Positions 25,209 to 33,023 of a stretch of 33,604 bases of DNA are shown here, one piece after another. Position 1 is the first letter of the stretch. Each line of letters starts with the position of its first letter. Location of the stretch: NCBI GenBank assembly GCA_045534635.1, contig JAZSKB010000036.1, positions 1 to 33,604 on the forward strand, given 5' to 3'. Origin of the DNA: UBA1205 sp045534635 (GTDB taxonomy: Bacteria; Bacteroidota; Bacteroidia; Bacteroidales; WCHB1-69). The translations under genes were made by a program, and so were the position numbers. The notes under the pieces are model-generated. The model worked only from the letters and a program-made list of their open reading frames with translations, was not told the origin of the DNA and did not search any database.

Positions 25209-26843
25209 TTAATTCGATTTTTTCACAGATTTAAGATTCAGTAAATTTAAAGAGTTGTTTTCCATACCCTCAATATTGTTTTGAACAAAACGAAGAACTC
25301 TATCGTAATATAAAATTACTACAGGAGCCTCGTCCATAATCAAACTATCCATTTGACGGTAAATATCAAAACGTAAACTATCATCAATGGTAGCCAAAGC
25401 CTGTTGGTAAAGTTTATCAAAATGTGAATTTTTGTAATGAGTGTAATTTGGACCATTGGGACAAAAATTCTTTGAATAAAATAAAGATAAATAATTTTCA
25501 GCGTCAGGATAATCCGCAATCCAAGAGCCTCTAAAAAATGGGATTTCCGATTGAGCAATAAATTGTCTCAACATAGCAGGTTGAATTTTACCGATTTCAA
25601 TAGGGATACCAATTTGTTCTAATTCGTGAGCAATATATTGAGTAATATCCATATAATTTTCGGTAACGGAAAGTTTAATTTTTGGCATATTTTTTCCGTT
25701 AGGAAATCCTGCTTTAGCAAGTAATGCTCTGGCTTTTTCGGGATTGTAGTCGTATCCATAATTAGCAACGGTATCAAAAGGAGGTAACCCAAAAGGAATA
25801 ATACCTTTAGTACCTGCAACGCCAATATTACTACGTAAAAAACGGAGCATTTTTTTTCTGTCAAAACCGTAGTTAATCGCTTGACGAACTTCTTTTTTCA
25901 ACAAAGGATTGTCAGAATTATTGTTTTCCATAAGAAATCCAAGATATTCTGTGTTCAGATATGGCATAGAAAGAAGACGTATTTTTTTGCTATACAGAGG
26001 GTTCAATTGTCCATCTTTGGTTAACAATTCATCTTTGTAAGAAGCATCTAAACCAGACATAAAGTCCAAGTTGCCTTTGATAAATTCCATAAAAACAGAT
26101 TGTTTATCAACAATAAATGAAATGGAAACAGCATCTAAATAAGGTAATTTTTCGCCGTTGATGTCTGTTTCAAAATAGAGTGGATTTTTTACCATTACTA
26201 ATTTTACTCCTTCTTTCCAAGTTTTAAACATAAATGGTCCTGTTCCTATAGGAAATTTGCGAAAATCTTTGCCAAATTTTTCAACAACTTCTTTCGGTAC
26301 GATAGAACAATATTGCATAGATAACAAACTTAAAAATGGAGGGAAATTGTTTTTAAGATGAATTTCTACCGTAGTATCGTTGATAGCGAAAAAGCAAGGT
26401 TCATTGTTTTTTTCATCTACGATATTGAAAATCCAAGCACCGGGGGAAGCAACAGAATTATCTTTTATTCGCTTAAAACTATAAACGACATCTTCTGCTA
26501 CCATTTTTCGAGTTGCTGTAGCAAATTCAAAAAAATCACATTGATGAAAATATACATCGTTGCGTAAGGTAAATCGATAAATTTTTCCGTCTGGGCTAAT
26601 TGTCCAAGATTTTGCCAAACAAGGAAGAATATTCAATTGACTATCTAATTGAACAAGACTGTTAAACAATTGATTACAAGCCCAAATATTTGCTTGATCT
26701 TTGGCAAAAGCAGGGTCAAGCGATGTAATTCCTGCCGATTCATTGTATCGAAATACTGTTCGATGTTCTTTCTCGTTGGCGGAATGACAGCCTGCAAAAA
26801 AAAATGCAAACAAGATAATGCAAGCCCAATTCTTGCAATTCAT
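25209..26843 (-). CDS. Peptide/oligopeptide-type ABC transporter substrate-binding lipoprotein
   Basis: 544 residues of the SBP family 5 (OppA/DppA-like). The N-terminus MNCKNWACIILFAFFFAGC is a lipoprotein signal with lipobox FAGC, so the mature protein is acylated on that Cys. The family pattern follows: YNESAGITSLDPAFAKDQANIW, LNILPCLAKSWTISPDGKIYRFTLR, GTGPFMFKTWKEG and, near the end, a TIDDSLRFDIYRQMDSLIMDEAPVVILYY block. It would bind peptides or similar ligands in the periplasm; no permease or ATPase gene is adjacent, so its partner is elsewhere or it acts as a receptor. It begins immediately after the stop of the LysM protein gene (no gap), which suggests translational coupling. Confidence 0.92.
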   Translation of the reverse strand: MNCKNWACIILFAFFFAGCHSANEKEHRTVFRYNESAGITSLDPAFAKDQANIWACNQLFNSLVQLDSQLNILPCLAKSWTISPDGKIYRFTLRNDVYFHQCDFFEFATATRKMVAEDVVYSFKRIKDNSVASPGAWIFNIVDEKNNEPCFFAINDTTVEIHLKNNFPPFLSLLSMQYCSIVPKEVVEKFGKDFRKFPIGTGPFMFKTWKEGVKLVMVKNPLYFETDINGEKLPYLDAVSISFIVDKQSVFMEFIKGNLDFMSGLDASYKDELLTKDGQLNPLYSKKIRLLSMPYLNTEYLGFLMENNNSDNPLLKKEVRQAINYGFDRKKMLRFLRSNIGVAGTKGIIPFGLPPFDTVANYGYDYNPEKARALLAKAGFPNGKNMPKIKLSVTENYMDITQYIAHELEQIGIPIEIGKIQPAMLRQFIAQSEIPFFRGSWIADYPDAENYLSLFYSKNFCPNGPNYTHYKNSHFDKLYQQALATIDDSLRFDIYRQMDSLIMDEAPVVILYYDRVLRFVQNNIEGMENNSLNLLNLKSVKKSN

Positions 26844-28748
26844 CTATTCTTTTTTTGGTTTTATTAATGACGATTCTTCTGTTTCAAGGTCTGATGTAGC
26901 TTCAACAAAACGATAATCTTTGATTTTGAAGATATTAACAAATGAATTTTCTAACATATTATCGTTTGTCAATTGAAAATGAAATTGTGTAGAAAGTAAA
27001 TTTTTATTGGCAATTTCACAATTGCTAAAAGCAGTTCCATTTTCGCAAAGAGAACATAAGAAATAATATGTAATATCGTATCCTTGAAATGCAAAATGAT
27101 TTAATGTCGGTTCTATAGCGTATTTTTCTCTAAATCTATCTAAAAAGTTGATAACTTCAGGTTTGGAATAATCTACATAATATTGACTGATATAGTGAGT
27201 TTTTATATCCATAAAATATTCAGTTTCTATATTATCGTAATTAGACCAAGATTCTGGAGCGACTAAAGAAATATTTTGATAATTATCACGATGTATTGAT
27301 TGAACAAAATTGGTAACAGTAATTTCTCCATCAAAAAATGCAAAAATAAAGTTTTCGCACGAAGGATTGATAGCAGATTTTATTCCAGCAATACCAGAAG
27401 TTTTCATATTAATTTCTTTTACAGAGATTTTATGAGTTGTGCTTTCATTTAATGTATTGTTGAAAATAGAAGAAAATTGTTGAATAATCTCATTTTCTTT
27501 ATTGGATTGATTGTTAATAAAGATAACATTTGCTGTTTGGTAACGATTTGCGATATAGTTGGCAAAACAAATGGCTTGTTTTTTGTAAGAAGCAGTTGCT
27601 TTGTAAACATTAGCCCCGCAACCTTCAAAAGTAATAGAAAATGGATTAACAATTGTAATATTTTCTTGTTCAGCGTATTGACATAATTTTACAAATTCTT
27701 TTCCGAAAAATGGTCCTATAATCAAATCAGCATTTTTAAGAGACCCATTGTTGATAAGTTGTTCCATTTTGGCAGAAGAAAAATTGTTGACATCTTCTAC
27801 ATGTAAATCAATAAGTATATTCGGATATTGTTTGCTAATATCTTCGGTAGCCAAAAGTAATGCTTCGTAATATTGGATAAATGAAAATTGTTTGATGTGA
27901 TTGTAATCATCTAATGTTTTTATATTAGAAGTCTCTATTTCAGTACCTTGAGAAGTGTATAAAGGAATAAAAACATAAACAACATAATTGTTTTTCTTTT
28001 CTCCTAAATGTAATTTTTTATGTTCAACCTTTTGCATGTCAGCAATAGATGTTGCAGGAGTAGGAGAGTTGATAACTCCTTGAACTTCAGGAATTAGAAT
28101 TTGTTGTTCGGGAGAAATGTTATTCTCCATTAAAGTTGGATTTATCTTCTTTATTTCGTCAATTTTGACATTATATTTTTTTGCAATACTATAAAGTGTT
28201 TCTCCTTTTTCGACAATATGTACGATATTTCCTTTTTGAACTACAATATTATCAGACTTTTTAGTATTTTCTGATATTTTTTTCTTTGTAGAATTTTTGG
28301 AGTTATTGCTAATAGAAGTTGCTATTTCGCTATCGTCTTTTTCAATTAGCGGAACAATAATTTTTTCGTTAAGACTAAGAATTGTTGAATTAAGTTTTGA
28401 AGGGTTTAAAACGAATAATTCTTTTTCAGAAATATTGAACTTTTTAGCAATACTAAACCAAGAATCACCATTTTTTATAGTGTAATATTCTACTTTAGTT
28501 TTGGAAATAGGGATATGCAATTGTTGTCCTATAGCAATTATTTTATCAGCATTGTGGTTGTATTTGATAATAGAATCAACAGGGACATTGTACAAATTAG
28601 AAAGTTGATACAATGTTTGTCCTTTTGTAACCTCGTGAAGATAAAACAGATAGTTATCAACAATAATAGTGTTTGTCGATTTTGTTGTTTGTCCCCAAAG
28701 AGTACTTGAAGCAAACAAAAACAATAAGCAAATAATTTTTGTTTTCAT
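26844..28748 (-). CDS. LysM-repeat protein with periplasmic receptor-like (amino-acid ABC/PBP1) domain
   Basis: 634 residues from the ATG at 28748, chosen because it opens directly with the signal peptide (MKTKIICLLFLFASS, WGQ) and sits 2 nt after guaA; an ATG 12 nt upstream is possible but overlaps guaA. Three LysM domains bind peptidoglycan glycans: VTKGQTLYQLSNLYNV, IKNGDSWFSIAKKFNI and VEKGETLYSIAKKYNV, each followed by the INP-type and IP ends. From about residue 250 there is a type 1 periplasmic-binding fold like that of leucine-binding proteins and LpoA (VYVFIPLY, NADLIIGPFFGKEF, VAPESWSNYD). A cell-wall-bound sensor or a cofactor for peptidoglycan synthesis is plausible by analogy; not proven. 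Similar proteins beside guaA are a familiar Bacteroidales arrangement. Confidence 0.88.
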   Translation of the reverse strand: MKTKIICLLFLFASSTLWGQTTKSTNTIIVDNYLFYLHEVTKGQTLYQLSNLYNVPVDSIIKYNHNADKIIAIGQQLHIPISKTKVEYYTIKNGDSWFSIAKKFNISEKELFVLNPSKLNSTILSLNEKIIVPLIEKDDSEIATSISNNSKNSTKKKISENTKKSDNIVVQKGNIVHIVEKGETLYSIAKKYNVKIDEIKKINPTLMENNISPEQQILIPEVQGVINSPTPATSIADMQKVEHKKLHLGEKKNNYVVYVFIPLYTSQGTEIETSNIKTLDDYNHIKQFSFIQYYEALLLATEDISKQYPNILIDLHVEDVNNFSSAKMEQLINNGSLKNADLIIGPFFGKEFVKLCQYAEQENITIVNPFSITFEGCGANVYKATASYKKQAICFANYIANRYQTANVIFINNQSNKENEIIQQFSSIFNNTLNESTTHKISVKEINMKTSGIAGIKSAINPSCENFIFAFFDGEITVTNFVQSIHRDNYQNISLVAPESWSNYDNIETEYFMDIKTHYISQYYVDYSKPEVINFLDRFREKYAIEPTLNHFAFQGYDITYYFLCSLCENGTAFSNCEIANKNLLSTQFHFQLTNDNMLENSFVNIFKIKDYRFVEATSDLETEESSLIKPKKE

Positions 28749-28750
28749 TA

Positions 28751-30280
28751 TTATTCCCATTCTATTGTTGCAGGAGGTTTAGAACTGATATCGTAAACAA
28801 CTCTATTAACTCCTCTTACTTTATTGATAATTTCATTAGAGATTTTAGCAAGTAAATCGTAAGGAAGATGAACCCAATCGGCGGTCATTCCGTCAACAGA
28901 GTGAACTGCTCTCAAAGCAACACAATTTTCGTAAGTGCGTTCGTCTCCCATAACTCCTACAGATTTGATAGGCAATAAAATAGCCCCTGCTTGCCATATT
29001 TTATCGTAAAGTTCGCTATCGTGTAAATTGTTGATAAAAATAGCATCAACTTCTTGTAAAATGCGAACTTTTTCTTCGGTAATATCTCCTAATATTCTAA
29101 TGGCTAAACCCGGTCCAGGGAAAGGATGTCTTTTAAGTAAAATATCAGGAACATTTAGGCTTTTGCCAATACGTCGAACTTCATCTTTGAATAACAATCG
29201 AAGAGGTTCTACAATTTTTAATTTCATAAAATCTGGTAATCCACCAACATTGTGATGTGATTTTATGGTAGCCGAAGGTCCTTTTATAGAAATAGATTCT
29301 ATCACATCAGGATAAATCGTTCCTTGTGCTAACCATTTTACATCTTTGATTTTATGTGCTTCACTATCAAATACATCTATGAATGTTTTGCCAACAATTT
29401 TCCTTTTCTTTTCAGGGTCGGTAACACCTTGTAGTTTGGTGTAAAATTCTTGAGAGGCATCAACACCAATAACATTTAGTCCTGTTTGTTTGTAGTTTTG
29501 AAGTACGGTTTCAAACTCATTTTTGCGGAGCAATCCATTGTTAACAAAAATTCCTGTCATGTTTTTGCCAATTGCTTTATGCAAAAGATATGCAGCAACG
29601 GAAGAATCTACACCTCCAGAAATTCCTAAAATAACTTTGTCGTCTCCAAGTTGTTGACGAAGATTGGCAACACTTGATTCAATAAAAGAATCTGGTGTCC
29701 ACGATTGATGACAATGACAAACACCAACAACAAAATTCTTTATGATGGATTGTCCTTCTTCGCTGTGATAAACTTCTGGGTGAAATTGAATACCGTATGT
29801 TTCTTCATCGTGAATTTTAAAACCAGCAAAACGAACATCGGCAGTACTACAAATTGCCTCAAAATTATTTGGAATATCGGTAATACTATCTCCATGAGAC
29901 ATCCAAACTTGCGAATTTATGGTTACATTGTGCATCAATGGATTTTGTGTATTGATGTTTACCAATTTGGCACGTCCATATTCTCTTGTCGGAGAAGATT
30001 GAACTTTTCCTCCATCGTGGTATGCCAAAAATTGTGCACCATAACAAATTCCTAACAATGGTAATTTTTTGCGGTAAATATCCAAATTTGGTATAGGAGC
30101 CTGTGGGTCATATACCGAAAATGGGCTTCCAGATAAGATAACTCCTTTTATATTAGGAGTAAGTTCGTTGACTGCGTTGTAAGGTTGTATCTCACAATAC
30201 ACATTTAATTCTCGGATTCTTCGAGCAATAAGTTGTGTGTATTGCGAACCAAAATCTAAAATTAAAATCATCTCTTCCAT
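28751..30280 (-). CDS. guaA: GMP synthase (glutamine-hydrolysing)
   Basis: Makes GMP from XMP, glutamine and ATP, the last step of guanine nucleotide synthesis. About 509 residues from the ATG at 30280. N-terminal class I glutamine amidotransferase: ILDFGSQYTQLIARRIRE, SGSPFSVYD, nucleophile Cys in LGICYGAQ and His/Glu in GIQFHPEVYHS. The ATP pyrophosphatase domain has the PP-loop SGGVDSS. The C-terminal dimerisation domain ends in VRGVNRVVYDISSKPPATIEWE-type sequence, typical of GuaA. A GTG at 30286 or an ATG at 30271 are alternative starts; the GTG would lie inside the -7-like element, so 30280 is preferred. First gene of the reverse operon. Confidence 0.97.
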   Translation of the reverse strand: MEEMILILDFGSQYTQLIARRIRELNVYCEIQPYNAVNELTPNIKGVILSGSPFSVYDPQAPIPNLDIYRKKLPLLGICYGAQFLAYHDGGKVQSSPTREYGRAKLVNINTQNPLMHNVTINSQVWMSHGDSITDIPNNFEAICSTADVRFAGFKIHDEETYGIQFHPEVYHSEEGQSIIKNFVVGVCHCHQSWTPDSFIESSVANLRQQLGDDKVILGISGGVDSSVAAYLLHKAIGKNMTGIFVNNGLLRKNEFETVLQNYKQTGLNVIGVDASQEFYTKLQGVTDPEKKRKIVGKTFIDVFDSEAHKIKDVKWLAQGTIYPDVIESISIKGPSATIKSHHNVGGLPDFMKLKIVEPLRLLFKDEVRRIGKSLNVPDILLKRHPFPGPGLAIRILGDITEEKVRILQEVDAIFINNLHDSELYDKIWQAGAILLPIKSVGVMGDERTYENCVALRAVHSVDGMTADWVHLPYDLLAKISNEIINKVRGVNRVVYDISSKPPATIEWE

Positions 30281-30285
30281 AAGCA

Positions 30286-30293
30286 CAAAAGTA
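30286..30293 (-). promoter_or_regulatory. -7-like element before guaA
   Basis: CAAAAGTA on the plus strand, i.e. TACTTTTG toward guaA. It would leave almost no leader before the chosen ATG, and no -33 TTTG is seen at proper distance. Confidence 0.3.
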
Positions 30294-30458
30294 TAATTTT
30301 TTTTTTAATTATTACATATTTATCAATTTTTATTTTTTATAGATTTTACAAACAAAATTACAGAAAATAGAAGCATTAATCTTAAAAATAGTTGTATAAA
30401 TTTTTTCTCACTGTTTAACAGTATTTTAACAAAAAAAAGTAAAAAAAAGTTGCATTTT

Positions 30459-30489
30459 TTTGTTTGTATTAAAAAAAATTGTATTTTTG
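30459..30489 (+). promoter_or_regulatory. Promoter reading into the hairpin-rich region
   Basis: TTTG (30459-30462), 19-nt spacer, TATTTTTG (30482-30489). Predicted start near 30496, about 66 nt before the ATG at 30562. It is divergent from guaA. Confidence 0.65.
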
Positions 30490-30561
30490 CAAAAAAAAAT
30501 AACAAGAAATATATATTAAGTTATTAATATATAAAATAAATAAAAAATAAGCAACTCTAAA

Positions 30562-30976
30562 ATGGAAAAAGAGGGAAAAAAGGCAGTTTTTTTGAAAAAT
30601 GGCTTCATGAAAATGAAAAAAATGAAGCATTTTTGCCGTTTTTGTGCAAAAAATGCACGAAAATTACGTAACTGCTTGATTACTTCTCTCTCTCTCTCTC
30701 TCTCTCTCTCTGGTACTTCTTGCTAAAGAGCAAGAAAGAGATTTTTCAAAAGAAAACGTGTTTTCTTTTGAAAAATCGCGAAAAAATGGGACATTTTTTC
30801 AGTATTCCGTAGGATATGAGAAAGCGTTAGCGGAGATAGAAACCGAACAAGTAAAGAAATTATGCAATCACAGATATATAAAGCAAGAATTTTTAAAAGA
30901 AATAAGATATGAAGCACAAGAAGAAATAGTAAACCTAAACCCCGACGACTCATTGGGTCAAGTTAGCCCTTGTTAG
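30562..30976 (+). CDS. Candidate phase-variable secreted peptide/protein, out of frame in this copy
   Basis: As read, an ATG at 30562 opens a 54-codon frame that stops at 30724-30726, just after a (CT)13 tract. A second open frame, offset by +1, starts at 30680 and runs from within the tract to a stop at 30974-30976. Adding one CT unit or losing two would fuse them into one protein of 138 residues. The fused product would have a basic start (MKMKKMKHFCRFCAKNARK), a hydrophobic core encoded by the tract (CLITSLSLSLSLSLVLLA) and a charged mature part (VGYEKALAEIETEQVKKL, IKQEFLKEIRYEAQEEI). This has the form of a signal peptide with a contingency repeat. The DNA is also unusually rich in hairpins, so a structured RNA or decayed gene is the alternative. 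Confidence 0.4.
30595..30634. repeat. Hairpin 1 of the hairpin chain
   Basis: AAAAATGgCTTCAT (30595-30608) pairs with ATGAAGCATTTTT (30622-30634): 13 bp with one bulged G and a 13-nt loop. Confidence 0.75.
30638..30664. repeat. Hairpin 2 of the hairpin chain
   Basis: GTTTTTGTGCA pairs with TGCACGAAAAT around a five-A loop, 11 bp including two G-T pairs. The core GTGCA/TGCAC is perfect. Confidence 0.7.
30685..30711. repeat. (CT)13 dinucleotide microsatellite
   Basis: Thirteen uninterrupted TC units plus a T. A pure dinucleotide tract of this length is rare in bacterial genomes and prone to slipped-strand change. It separates the two halves of the candidate phase-variable frame. Confidence 0.97.
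30717..30736. repeat. Hairpin 3 of the hairpin chain
   Basis: TTCTTGCT-AAAG-AGCAAGAA, a perfect 8-bp stem with a 4-nt loop, six bases after the CT tract. Confidence 0.8.
30740..30777. repeat. Hairpin 4: perfect 18-bp inverted repeat with a 2-nt loop
   Basis: GATTTTTCAAAAGAAAAC (30740-30757), GT, then its exact reverse complement (30760-30777). This is the longest perfect palindrome found in the window. Confidence 0.95.
30780..30800. repeat. Hairpin 5 of the hairpin chain
   Basis: GAAAAAATG-GGA-CATTTTTTC, a perfect 9-bp stem with a 3-nt loop, two bases after hairpin 4. Confidence 0.85.
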
Positions 30977-31005
30977 GGAGGAATCGGGCTTCGACTAACA
31001 AGGGC
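30966..31005. repeat. Inverted repeat at the end of the interrupted frame
   Basis: GCCCTTGTTAG (30966-30976) and CTAACAAGGGC (30995-31005), a perfect 11-bp stem with an 18-nt loop. It overlaps the stop codon at 30974. No T run follows, so it is not a standard terminator. The surrounding 100 bases are visibly richer in G and C than the rest of the region. Confidence 0.8.
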
Positions 31006-31078
31006 AACAGAAACATAAGTGAAGGAACCCGCAAGGAAATTGCAGAATGTCACCTTGTAAAAACAGAATTTTGCACCA

Positions 31079-31098
31079 CTAACATTAAGTGATGTTAG
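31079..31098. repeat. Short hairpin upstream of the secreted-protein gene
   Basis: CTAACAT-TAAGTG-ATGTTAG, a perfect 7-bp stem, 45 nt before the ATG at 31143. A CC/GG pair may extend it past a bulge. Confidence 0.6.
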
Positions 31099-31142
31099 GG
31101 GAAAATTAAATACAATAGTAATAATTTTTAAATAGTAAAAAA

Positions 31143-31721
31143 ATGAAAAATAAAGTAAATACAAAAATATTTAGGAAAAGTATTATTATACTTGGACTAG
31201 TTTTATTTGTGTCATCAGTTTTTGCAGGAAGAGTTGTTTATATAACCAATTATACCAAAATTAATGGAAGTAAAAATTGGTTAGGTCAAGAAAGATTTGC
31301 AGAAGTTCAAGTAGTAACCCATGTCCCATATTTAGCAAATGAGGATCGTCTTTATATCATTACAGACGTAAAGTGTGAAGGTGCTGGACATTCCAAATGT
31401 AAGAAAAAATTAGAAAATTCTTTAGGTGGTGGCGAAATTTTAAAACTCAGAGATGATATTCATATTGATGCAGATAAATTAGATGCATTTATAGATGAGG
31501 CATGTGAATATGCAGAGACATGTATTATTGATGAAATTTATTCTGGTAAGAGGCATAAAACAATTGTCACATATTCTGTAGAAGGAGAAATTGTTTATTT
31601 AAATATTTCTGTTTTATGGGAAAGTGATAAAAATGGAACTTCTAAAATAACTGTTATGGCAACAGATATTACTAATGAAATACCATTGCCTAATCTAAAA
31701 TCAAGATTAATACGAATGTAA
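31143..31721 (+). CDS. Small secreted protein of unknown function
   Basis: 192 residues with a clear signal peptide (basic MKNKVNTKIFRK, core SIIILGLVLFVSSVFA, cleavage before GRVVY). The mature chain has four Cys in two clusters (VKCEGAGHSKC and EACEYAETC), which could form disulfides in the periplasm or outside the cell, and the rest looks alpha/beta. No domain is recognised and there is no sorting domain or lipobox. No good -7 element is seen directly upstream; it may be read from the promoter at 30459 through the hairpin region, in which case that region would be a leader of about 650 nt. A strong hairpin follows its stop. Confidence 0.75.
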   Translation: MKNKVNTKIFRKSIIILGLVLFVSSVFAGRVVYITNYTKINGSKNWLGQERFAEVQVVTHVPYLANEDRLYIITDVKCEGAGHSKCKKKLENSLGGGEILKLRDDIHIDADKLDAFIDEACEYAETCIIDEIYSGKRHKTIVTYSVEGEIVYLNISVLWESDKNGTSKITVMATDITNEIPLPNLKSRLIRM

Positions 31722-31738
31722 ATTTCTAAATATTCACT

Positions 31739-31774
31739 TATACCTCTCAACAACTTCAATTGTTGAGAGGTATA
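31739..31774. terminator. Strong hairpin between two secreted-protein genes
   Basis: TATACCTCTCAACAA (31739-31753) pairs perfectly with TTGTTGAGAGGTATA (31760-31774), 15 bp with a 6-nt loop, 17 nt after the stop codon. The T run is weak (AAAATTT), so it may terminate poorly or protect the mRNA end. Confidence 0.7.
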
Positions 31775-31810
31775 AAATTTAGCGTAAATTATTTTTTAAT
31801 AACATATTTT

Positions 31811-33022
31811 ATGAAAAAGTGCTTATTGTTAAAGAGTCTTATTTTAATATTTTTTCACTTGACTTATGCCCAGAATGAAATAACCAATTATTTAGAAGTT
31901 AATGCTATTTATCATCTTTCTGAATTTTCGTATAATAAAAACAATATATGTACCTATTTTGATAGTGTTTTTTGTGGGATACAATATAATTCTACAACGA
32001 CAAAAGATACAATATTTTTTATAAGAATGAATGTTTTTACAAAAGAGAAAAATTATGATACTATCATAATAAAAAATTTATCAACATATTTTAATTCAAG
32101 AAAAAATATTATTGGATTTCATAAAATTTTAATGCAGTCAAATAAAATAATATTAACTACTTATGGATTTATGTTGTATTTTTCAGTTGATGCAAATAAG
32201 ATAAAATACGAAAAAATGCAAAAACATGATATTTCGTCATCATGTTTTTCTTTGATAAATGAAAAACAGATAATTTTGGCAAAAATTTATAATGCAGCAT
32301 CTCCACCAACGTATTTAGGAATTTTTAATATAGAAAAAGGAGAAATAGAACAATTTATTGAGCCAGAGAATTATCATACAATATTTTCATATAATGCAGA
32401 TTCTAAATTAATAGATGTTAATTCAGATATAATAGTGTGGTGTGATAGAAATCGTTATGGAATTACATTTTATGATGCAGATAATTTGCAAAAAGTGGCA
32501 ACTATAGAAAGAAATATTCCTGAATGGGTGTATTTTAATGAAAAACAAGTGAATAAAATATTGAAAAAATATAGCAAATATGACGCTATGGATATTATAA
32601 ATGCTACAGCTCCAATATTAAACAATTCATATCAAATGAGAGCAGTGCATCTTATTTCCTCAGAAAAATTGATGGTTGTCTATAGGAATAATAATCAAGA
32701 TTATACTTCCGATAGTCTTGTTTTTATAGATATTTGGGAAAAAAAAGATGATGAATGGATTTTAACAAAAAAAGACATAAAAGACTGTTTGAAATTAAAA
32801 GAAATAAATGGAATATTGACAACAAAATCAATAGCGTTAGGAATATTGTATGGAGGTGATATTTTCTTTGAAAATCAATATATTATTGAATTATGTTATC
32901 ATTTTGGGACACTTTGTCATCCTATAGGAAAAACGAAAAAAGAATATAGTAATTGTGTAGAAGAATATTATTTAAATAATGATCCAATAATGGAAATACG
33001 AGTATTTAAACATAATTTTTAA
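31811..33022 (+). CDS. Secreted protein of unknown function, possible beta-propeller
   Basis: 403 residues from the ATG at 31811, which opens with a signal peptide (MKKCLLLKSLILIFFHLTYAQ). A longer frame to 31760 begins inside the terminator hairpin and is less likely. The mature chain consists of repeated short strand-rich segments (DTIFFIRMNVFTKEKNYDTI, LGIFNIEKGEIEQFIE, ITFYDADNLQKVATIE, DSLVFIDIWEKKDDEW) resembling blades of a propeller, but no family is recognised. AT content and Lys/Asn/Ile content are even higher than in neighbouring genes. The thioredoxin-like gene follows 1 nt after its stop, so the two are very probably one transcript and may act on the same envelope process. Confidence 0.72.
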   Translation: MKKCLLLKSLILIFFHLTYAQNEITNYLEVNAIYHLSEFSYNKNNICTYFDSVFCGIQYNSTTTKDTIFFIRMNVFTKEKNYDTIIIKNLSTYFNSRKNIIGFHKILMQSNKIILTTYGFMLYFSVDANKIKYEKMQKHDISSSCFSLINEKQIILAKIYNAASPPTYLGIFNIEKGEIEQFIEPENYHTIFSYNADSKLIDVNSDIIVWCDRNRYGITFYDADNLQKVATIERNIPEWVYFNEKQVNKILKKYSKYDAMDIINATAPILNNSYQMRAVHLISSEKLMVVYRNNNQDYTSDSLVFIDIWEKKDDEWILTKKDIKDCLKLKEINGILTTKSIALGILYGGDIFFENQYIIELCYHFGTLCHPIGKTKKEYSNCVEEYYLNNDPIMEIRVFKHNF

Positions 33023-33023
33023 T

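Noticed and set aside
30685..30711. (CT)13 as an assembly artefact
   Set aside because: Considered because dinucleotide runs can be miscounted; kept as real because the tract is long and pure, but the exact unit number should be confirmed in reads.
30973..31164. 63-codon reverse frame in the hairpin region
   Set aside because: No promoter in that direction and no recognisable product; it covers the inverted repeat at 30966-31005.
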